Assembly: GCA_001805445.1 (NCBI GenBank)
Contig: MHGF01000011.1
Location: forward strand, 1-44,788
DNA from: Omnitrophica WOR_2 bacterium GWF2_43_52
GTDB lineage: Bacteria > Omnitrophota > Gorgyraeia > Gygaellales > UBA12090
Direction of reading: 5' to 3'
DNA: 44,788 nucleotides
Shown: positions 39,691-44,788 of the stretch, one piece after another
How positions within the stretch are numbered: position 1 is the stretch's first letter
Layout: every line of letters starts with the position of its first letter
Program-made: the position numbers and the translations under genes
The notes under the pieces: generated by a model
Told to the model about the DNA's origin: nothing
Database searches by the model: none
The model's input: the letters and a program-made list of their open reading frames with translations, nothing else

Positions 39691-40845
39691 TTAATCGAGG
39701 GCGTCCGAACGACGAAGCTCTCTTGCCTTTTCCAGGGTCCTGGTAATCTTAAAGTTATAAAAATGTTCTTTGTTACGGTTATTGGAGATTTCCTGTTTAG
39801 TCCTGGCAATAGCCACCGTATCTTTTTGAGACGCCTTTTCCAACTCCGTCAGCTTTACTTCAAGAATACTCCTTTTTTCTCTTGCCTGATCCCTCATTTT
39901 CTCAAGATTATTGATAACCTCATTTCTTTCTTCTTCAGCAATCACAGGATCTGGATACGCTAATGGCATTCCTCTAAGCTTAAACGGCTTAAGAGGCTCC
40001 TTAGCTTCTCCAGGGGTATCAAATATCTTCCTTGCCTCTTCACTGGCAGCCTCTTTAGAAAGTTTCTCCATAGCCTTTTGCCCGTGGAATTGCGCGCTCC
40101 TGGCCTGGGCGCTGGCAGTAGCGTGCTCTCCGACAGGAGAGGTACCAACCGGCTCTAAGGCCGGAGCATCAGGATGCATATGCTCAAAAGAAGTAATCCT
40201 GCCGGATGAATCATTCCCCGCTTCTTTACTCTTACGGCTTGATTCCGTCGCACGATATGCCTCCCGCGCGGCTCTTTCAAGCTGCAGCTTATCCTGCAGC
40301 TGATTCTGGCTCTGCCTTTGCAGCATTTCCTGAGCATTGTTCAAATTCAGACGGGTCTGCGTATCCTGCGGCCGGAATTCCACTGCCTGGCGGTAACTCT
40401 CAAGCGCCAGGGCAAAATCCCCTTGCTCATAATAACGGTTACCCTGTTCATTCAAAAGATACCCATATGTCTGGTAATAATTATCCTTAATAACCTCATC
40501 CTGCGGGTACAGTTCATACGCTTTTTTATAGTAAGACAACGCCATCTCCCAATTCCCCTGCCCGGCATAAACTATCCCCTCCCGATGCAAATCATAGGCA
40601 GCATACTTACGGCTCATCTCCTGCTTAAACTGCGCGTCTTCCTGCTGTTGGCTCTGCATTTGCTGACGCAATTCCAGGCGATCACTTGAATCACTTTGCG
40701 CGGAACCGCTGTCCTCATCGCAATTGTGGCACATTTCTTTAACCGAAGGGGCATCCTCCCAGGCCATAACCTTAACGGAGAAACTTCCTCCGGATAAAAT
40801 AAAAATCCCTATCCAAACTATGACGGACAACCTATTTGCTCTCAT
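39691..40845 (-). CDS. Secreted TPR-repeat protein
   Basis: 384 residues from MRANRLSVIVWIGIFILSGG; the frame from 40896 would add a stretch of Arg/Lys before the signal peptide. TPR units: IVYAGQGNWEMALSYYKKAY, YYEQGDFALALESYRQAVEF. Then a Gln-rich helical region (LQRQSQNQLQDKLQLERAA) and a C-terminal coiled coil (KMRDQAREKRSILEVKLTEL). Likely a periplasmic scaffold. Overlaps the ankyrin gene's end by 14 nt. Confidence 0.8.
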   Translation of the reverse strand: MRANRLSVIVWIGIFILSGGSFSVKVMAWEDAPSVKEMCHNCDEDSGSAQSDSSDRLELRQQMQSQQQEDAQFKQEMSRKYAAYDLHREGIVYAGQGNWEMALSYYKKAYELYPQDEVIKDNYYQTYGYLLNEQGNRYYEQGDFALALESYRQAVEFRPQDTQTRLNLNNAQEMLQRQSQNQLQDKLQLERAAREAYRATESSRKSKEAGNDSSGRITSFEHMHPDAPALEPVGTSPVGEHATASAQARSAQFHGQKAMEKLSKEAASEEARKIFDTPGEAKEPLKPFKLRGMPLAYPDPVIAEEERNEVINNLEKMRDQAREKRSILEVKLTELEKASQKDTVAIARTKQEISNNRNKEHFYNFKITRTLEKARELRRSDALD

Positions 40846-41590
40846 CACTCTTTTTCTTGACCTCCCGGCAAACAGCCGCTTCCGTCTTTTTTTCAAACAC
40901 CTTCATTGCGTAAGTCTGGGTGAGCGCCTGGGTAACAAATTCTCCCGGTCCGGGTTTGATTTCCTCATAAGGGATAACTGTTTTTCCCTCTTCCTGGTAT
41001 GGTTTACCGAATTTAACACCATATCCGCCTGTCGGCCTTACCCCAAGGAAAACTCCCGCGATGATATATTTGTTAAAATCTATCTCTGGCGGGCCAATTT
41101 CAAATCCAAGCTTATGCCATGTCTTTTTCCATCGGGAAGAATTGTCAATAACTAACTCTGTGTATTTCTTTTCTTCAGAGTATGAACCAGACCATTCCAA
41201 AGAATCAAACCTCTCGGTTGCCCCGGCTTCCTTAAGAACGCTGGCCAGTTCAAGGTATCCTAATTCTGTAGCCAAAACCCAGGGCGTGCTTCCAGTATTA
41301 TCCTCCGCGTCAACCTGGGCGCCTTTTGACAGCAAAAGCCTGGCGATATCAATATAATTAAATAAAGTTGCCTGTATCAGGGCAGTTGCTCCATATGAAT
41401 CCTTGCAATTTACATCAGCCCCGCTAGAAAGCGACATTGTAACCGCATCGAGGTCACCTCTCTGCGCTGCCTCTAGCAAAACTTCATTCTGGTTCTGCTG
41501 GGCACAGACGCGCGGCACTGAAAATAATAAAGCTGCTAGCATTACAAACGTTCCCCAAATATATCTGTATTCACCAATTAAACCTTTCAC
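40832..41590 (-). CDS. Secreted ankyrin-repeat protein with PrcB-like C-terminal domain
   Basis: 252 residues from a GTG at 41590 that has AGGAGG at 7-nt spacing; the ATG at 41623 lies upstream of that ribosome site. Signal peptide ends near RVCAQQ. Ankyrin repeats about 35-130 (LLEAAQRGDLDAVTMSLSSG, SYGATALIQATLFNYIDIAR, TGSTPWVLATELGYLELASV). The C-terminus (about 175-245) reads KYIIAGVFLGVRPTGGYGVK and EIKPGPGEFVTQALTQTYAM, a PrcB_C-type domain, which in Treponema is part of a surface protease complex. The combination is unusual. Confidence 0.8.
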   Translation of the reverse strand: MKGLIGEYRYIWGTFVMLAALLFSVPRVCAQQNQNEVLLEAAQRGDLDAVTMSLSSGADVNCKDSYGATALIQATLFNYIDIARLLLSKGAQVDAEDNTGSTPWVLATELGYLELASVLKEAGATERFDSLEWSGSYSEEKKYTELVIDNSSRWKKTWHKLGFEIGPPEIDFNKYIIAGVFLGVRPTGGYGVKFGKPYQEEGKTVIPYEEIKPGPGEFVTQALTQTYAMKVFEKKTEAAVCREVKKKSDESK

Positions 41591-41657
41591 TCGTATTCCT
41601 CCTTTTCCATCCACCCGGCTCACCCTCTGGCTTAGCCTAGAGTTTCATTATATAAAG

Positions 41658-42284
41658 TTACTGCTCAAGATACTTAACGACCATATCCAGCGAACGCTTG
41701 CGGGGGCCTTCGCCTGCTTTCGCGGCATAACCCACAGGGATCACCGCCATAAACTCGCCCGCCGGCTCTCCGATAAATTGCAAGATATCATCCTTGATTA
41801 ACACCAGCACCCCCAGCCAGACCGCGGACAACTCCAAGGAAGTAGCGGCAATAAGTAAGTTTTCAACCGCGGCGGCAGAGCTCTGGATTTCCATGATCCG
41901 GAAGAAATCATGCGCGGTATCTTTATCCACCTTAAATAACTCGGTACCTCGTGAGATAAGTTCGCCGCTATTAGCCACGGCAATCACTACCGGTGCCGAA
42001 ACAATACTGCGCGATGCCAAACGTAACAAGACGCACGACGGCTTTGGGAAAGAATCCGCTTTCGCGTTTATAAGATTAGCCAGTTCGTTTTTCTTTTTGC
42101 CTTTTAAGACCACAAAACGCCAGGACTGCTGATTATGCGCGGACGGAGCATGGTTTGCCGCATGCAGAATGGCCTGGAGGTCATCGTCGCTTACAAGCTT
42201 ATCCAAAAACATCCTTACGCTGCGCCTATTTTTAACAGAACGCAAGGTATCGTTCTTTGACAAATAGATTTCGCTAGAGCTCAT
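41658..42284 (-). CDS. Nitroreductase-family flavoprotein
   Basis: 208 residues. FMN-site motifs SVKNRRSVRMFLDK and ANHAPSAHNQQSWRFVVLKG, GELISRG, then AAAVENLLIAATSLELSAVW with the family's GxGxxW position as AVWLGV. C-terminal EFMAVIPVGYAAKAGEGPRK. An NAD(P)H- and FMN-dependent reductase, usually a dimer. Substrate unknown. Promoter at 42349-42378, leader of about 60 nt. Confidence 0.92.
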   Translation of the reverse strand: MSSSEIYLSKNDTLRSVKNRRSVRMFLDKLVSDDDLQAILHAANHAPSAHNQQSWRFVVLKGKKKNELANLINAKADSFPKPSCVLLRLASRSIVSAPVVIAVANSGELISRGTELFKVDKDTAHDFFRIMEIQSSAAAVENLLIAATSLELSAVWLGVLVLIKDDILQFIGEPAGEFMAVIPVGYAAKAGEGPRKRSLDMVVKYLEQ

Positions 42285-42348
42285 CGATTACCAATCCTTT
42301 CCCACCCCAAAACAATATACTACCGTTTTCTACAACCATGCTAGCATA

Positions 42349-42378
42349 ATTATACAATTAAAACCGTGTTGAAGCCAA
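42349..42378 (-). promoter_or_regulatory. Promoter of the nitroreductase gene
   Basis: Minus strand: TTGGCT (42378-42373), 18-bp spacer, TATAAT (42354-42349). The rest of the 42285-42513 gap holds an inverted repeat ACGGAT/ATCCGT (42466-42480) ahead of the plus-strand genes and no clear promoter for them. Confidence 0.6.
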
Positions 42379-42513
42379 CACTTTTGCCCTACTCCCGATT
42401 TATTTATATTGCAGAGGGTTTTCGTTTAAGGTAAGATATTAGTATCGGAATGATAAAATAAACAAGACGGATTGTATCCGTATTTCTGGGAGTTTAATCT
42501 AAAGGAGCACGCC

Positions 42514-42663
42514 ATGACAAAAGGAAGAAAGGCCTTCGGGCCAAGCAAAAAGAAAGCCTGCGATCAGCACCACTGCAAAAAGCCAAAAAAGGAAGTTGGG
42601 TATATAATGCCGCCTGCCACTGAACAAAAAATTAAGCACACGCGGATAAACACTCCACGATAA
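42514..42663 (+). CDS. Small basic protein upstream of recN
   Basis: 49 residues from MTKGRKAFGPSKKKACDQHH; AAAGGAG stands 8 nt before this ATG, so a frame starting 42 nt earlier is not needed. Very basic, with Cys/His clusters (ACDQHHCKKPKK) that could bind a metal. No family recognised. It is 41 nt ahead of recN and likely cotranscribed. Confidence 0.65.
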   Translation: MTKGRKAFGPSKKKACDQHHCKKPKKEVGYIMPPATEQKIKHTRINTPR

Positions 42664-42704
42664 GATAAAAATTATTTAAGAAACACTACCTATCGGACAA
42701 ACCG

Positions 42705-44366
42705 ATGATTTCCCAACTCACCATTAAAAACTTTGGCCTCTTTGACCATATAACGATAGAATTCTCAAAGGGATTAAATATCTTAAGCGGAGAAACAGGC
42801 GCGGGGAAATCTATCCTTATTGACGGGCTTCGCTATGCTCTCGGGGAACGCCTTGATCCCTCTCAAATCCGCGATCCCCAACAGCCTTGCACAGTAGAAG
42901 CTGTTTTTGAAATATCTAAAAAATTAATCAATGACTATGAGGCCATGTCTGAATTCCTCCCTGAAAAAGAAACCTCTCTTATCATTAACCGCGGCTACCT
43001 TCCTGACGGCCGTAACCGAGCAAAAATAAACGGCCTCTCGGTAACGCTCACCCAGCTCAAAGAATTAGGCAACCATCTCCTTGACTTCCACGGCCCGCAT
43101 GACCACCAACTGCTCCTTTCTTCCGGAGTCCACCTGGATATTCTTGACAGGCTAAGCGACATCGATGAATTGAAAAACGAATACCAACGCGCATACCGAA
43201 AGTATGCAGAGCTTACCAAAAACCGAGAAGAATTAAATGAATTATCTTCATCCCGGGAAAGAGATATCAGTATTTTAGAACATCAAATCCGGGAATTAAC
43301 GCAGGTTTCCTTAAAAGAAGAAGATTACTCGGAATTACTTGAAAAACAAACCAGGCTGCAGAACTCCGAGAAGCTCTATGAATACGCCAGCCAACTGAAA
43401 AACACCCTTGAAAACGATGAATCCGGGATTTCCGCTGGTTTTACCAAAGCCTTTACCCATATAAAGCCCTTAAACAAAATCGATCCTGCTACTTCTATCC
43501 TTAATGAAAATTTAAGCCAAATCCAGGAAAAAAGCGATGAAATGTTATCATACCTGCGCCACTATCTGGAGAACCTCTCTTTTGAGCCCCAAGAAGCAAA
43601 TGAAATCAATAAGCTTTGTGATATCTACTTTGAGCTCAAGCGCAAATACGGCCCGGGCTTGGAAGACGTTACCGCGTTTTATCAGTCCGCGAAAAAGAAG
43701 TATGATACCCTGCTCAATTTAAAAATAAACTCTACTGAGCTGAATAAAGAAATAAGCGCCCTGGAAAAAGAATTACTCCGGATCGCCCAGAAAATTACTA
43801 AAAAAAGAAAGACAACTGCCGATAGCCTCAAAGAAACGATTGAACAAGAATTAAAAGAGCTGGGGATTATGCATGTGCGGTTTGAATGCAGGATTGAAAA
43901 GGCCGAACTTAACCCTAACGGCCAAGACCAGGTTATGTTCTATATCAGCCCAAATGCCGGGGAAGACTTAAAACCCCTGGCGGAGATTGTATCATCGGGA
44001 GAAGCGGCAAGGCTTATGCTTGCCTTAAAAAAAGCCTTAATAAAAGTAGACCCCATACCGATTTTGATTTTTGATGAGATAGATGCCCAGATAGGCGGAC
44101 GCTTAGGCACTATTACCGGTAAGAAGCTTAAAGAACTCTCTACGAATAGGCAAGTAATTCTAATCACCCACCTGCCACAAATAGCCTCTTTTGCCGATAC
44201 ACACTTTAGAATATATAAGAAAGTAGAAAACAACCGCACTCTAACCGCGGTAGAAGAGCTCACCCCTGAGGCGAGAATAAAAGAAATAGCTAAAATGATG
44301 AGCGGAGAAAAAGAAAGCGCTATCGCCGTAACCCACGCCCAAGAAATGCTCGCCCAGGCAAAATAA
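42705..44366 (+). CDS. recN: DNA repair protein RecN
   Basis: 553 residues, standard length. Walker A LSGETGAGKSILIDGLRYAL (about 27-46). DFHGPHDHQLLLSSGVHLDI (the family's hGQHehq block). Long coiled-coil arms from about 155 to 385. The signature EIVSSGEAARLMLALKKALI and Walker B IPILIFDEIDAQIGGRLGTI follow, with VILITHLPQIASFADTHFRI at the end. An SMC-like ATPase that acts early in double-strand-break repair. It is on the opposite strand from addAB. No Shine-Dalgarno is obvious. Confidence 0.97.
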   Translation: MISQLTIKNFGLFDHITIEFSKGLNILSGETGAGKSILIDGLRYALGERLDPSQIRDPQQPCTVEAVFEISKKLINDYEAMSEFLPEKETSLIINRGYLPDGRNRAKINGLSVTLTQLKELGNHLLDFHGPHDHQLLLSSGVHLDILDRLSDIDELKNEYQRAYRKYAELTKNREELNELSSSRERDISILEHQIRELTQVSLKEEDYSELLEKQTRLQNSEKLYEYASQLKNTLENDESGISAGFTKAFTHIKPLNKIDPATSILNENLSQIQEKSDEMLSYLRHYLENLSFEPQEANEINKLCDIYFELKRKYGPGLEDVTAFYQSAKKKYDTLLNLKINSTELNKEISALEKELLRIAQKITKKRKTTADSLKETIEQELKELGIMHVRFECRIEKAELNPNGQDQVMFYISPNAGEDLKPLAEIVSSGEAARLMLALKKALIKVDPIPILIFDEIDAQIGGRLGTITGKKLKELSTNRQVILITHLPQIASFADTHFRIYKKVENNRTLTAVEELTPEARIKEIAKMMSGEKESAIAVTHAQEMLAQAK

Positions 44367-44548
44367 AAAATAGTAAAAAACGGTCAACACGAAAACACAC
44401 TGCTTCTTCTCAATAAGACGATGTATTTCATTTCGGATGACTTAGTATTCTGGAATACATGATTCCATTTTACATATAAGAATGGAGTTGCCAAGAAAAA
44501 CCTACTATTTCAAACTATAGGACAATGATGAACGTTTTGTAAATATAG

Positions 44549-44788
44549 ACCGCAGAAAAAGAGTATTTTATTAACGAAAGGAGAAAATTGTGGAAATCCT
44601 CACGGGGTTGTGCTGATGGGAGCAATTCTTGGTTCGAACCTGCTAGAGATTTTGTAACTTCTTTAAACAGAGCGGAATACGCCGTAAGGGAAGGAAATTT
44701 AGAATCCCAGAAAGAATTTCTGGAAAAGATTGGTTCGAACTTTATTTTAAAAGAGCGCCGCCTCGTTTTTTCGTCGGGAGCCCCCTAT
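44549..44788 (+). pseudogene. C-terminal part of a site-specific recombinase-like protein, open at right edge
   Basis: An open frame from the TAG at 44546 to the window end. The part from 44615 reads GSNSWFEPARDFVTSLNRAE, GNLESQKEFLEKIGSNFILK and ERRLVFSSGAPY, the form of the last 60 residues of serine recombinases (WxEPxRxFI...EFLxKIGSNxxLxxkxL). Nothing before it looks like the catalytic domain, so it is a remnant, perhaps left by an excised element. The 44367-44548 stretch shows no gene. Confidence 0.55.

Noticed and set aside
40735..40755. Resemblance of CCGAAGGGGCATCCTCC in the TPR gene to the hairpin at 18331-18347
   Set aside because: It lies within a coding region with no matching flank; most likely chance.

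Overview
The window reads as a chromosomal segment of an uncultured Gram-negative bacterium. Secreted and lipid-anchored envelope proteins, an outer-membrane efflux-like protein, a full-length Rhs toxin and AddAB-type recombination proteins all fit that. The style of the genes (many single-domain response regulators, REP-associated Y1 transposases with GGGGAC-type ends, a DUF6941 protein, a non-spore-former spore-photolyase-like radical SAM protein) recalls Candidatus Omnitrophota or another PVC lineage. That assignment is a judgement by recognition, not a database result. Nearly all genes lie on the minus strand; only the XRE-cupin regulator, a small basic protein, recN and the right-edge fragment lie on plus. 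No rRNA, tRNA or CRISPR array was seen.

Layout. (1) 1-1032: IS110-family transposase cut by the left edge, with a structured leader. (2) 1033-2613: a secreted beta-propeller protein with an outer-membrane-efflux-like C-terminus. (3) 2655-10486: a polymorphic-toxin locus. A full-length Rhs protein with signal peptide, YD repeats and a variable C-terminal tail is followed by a 4-nt-overlapping immunity candidate. Beyond it lie two orphan tail plus immunity-candidate pairs, separated by transposon pieces, and an Rhs-core relic. The rhs leader holds a good promoter, an 18-codon reading frame and an intrinsic terminator. (4) 10487-12099: a LacI-type DNA-binding domain protein, palindromes, a response regulator and a divergent XRE-cupin regulator whose promoter carries an inverted repeat. 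(5) 12105-18470: an eight-gene operon of aldehyde dehydrogenase, 7TM histidine kinase, four receiver-only regulators and two small proteins that repeat the kinase's HxLGN-type phospho-acceptor motif. (6) 18580-19227: an AbrB/PIN toxin-antitoxin pair with its own promoter. (7) 19224-22323: DUF362 ferredoxin-like protein, nucleoside phosphorylase and spore-photolyase-like radical SAM protein, overlapping in one operon.

(8) 22348-23836: DUF6941 protein and a TPM-domain protein. (9) 23989-30185: addA-addB, both carrying in-frame copies of the same 27-bp repeat. (10) 30211-31144: two direct copies of a 184-bp inverted-repeat element flanking a CBS-domain gene. (11) 31148-34760: a secreted clan GH-A-like glycoside hydrolase and acetyl-CoA synthetase. 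(12) 34820-41590: mostly envelope proteins (M48 metalloprotease, DUF3108 lipoprotein, TPR and ankyrin/PrcB-like proteins) with a methyltransferase. (13) 41658-44366: nitroreductase, a small basic protein and recN; a recombinase-like C-terminal fragment runs off the right edge.

Two systems stand out. The first is the Rhs cassette array, with an apparent transcription-attenuation leader. The second is the aldehyde dehydrogenase / 7TM kinase phosphorelay with two stand-alone HxLGN proteins, which looks like a signalling pathway with split phosphotransfer parts.
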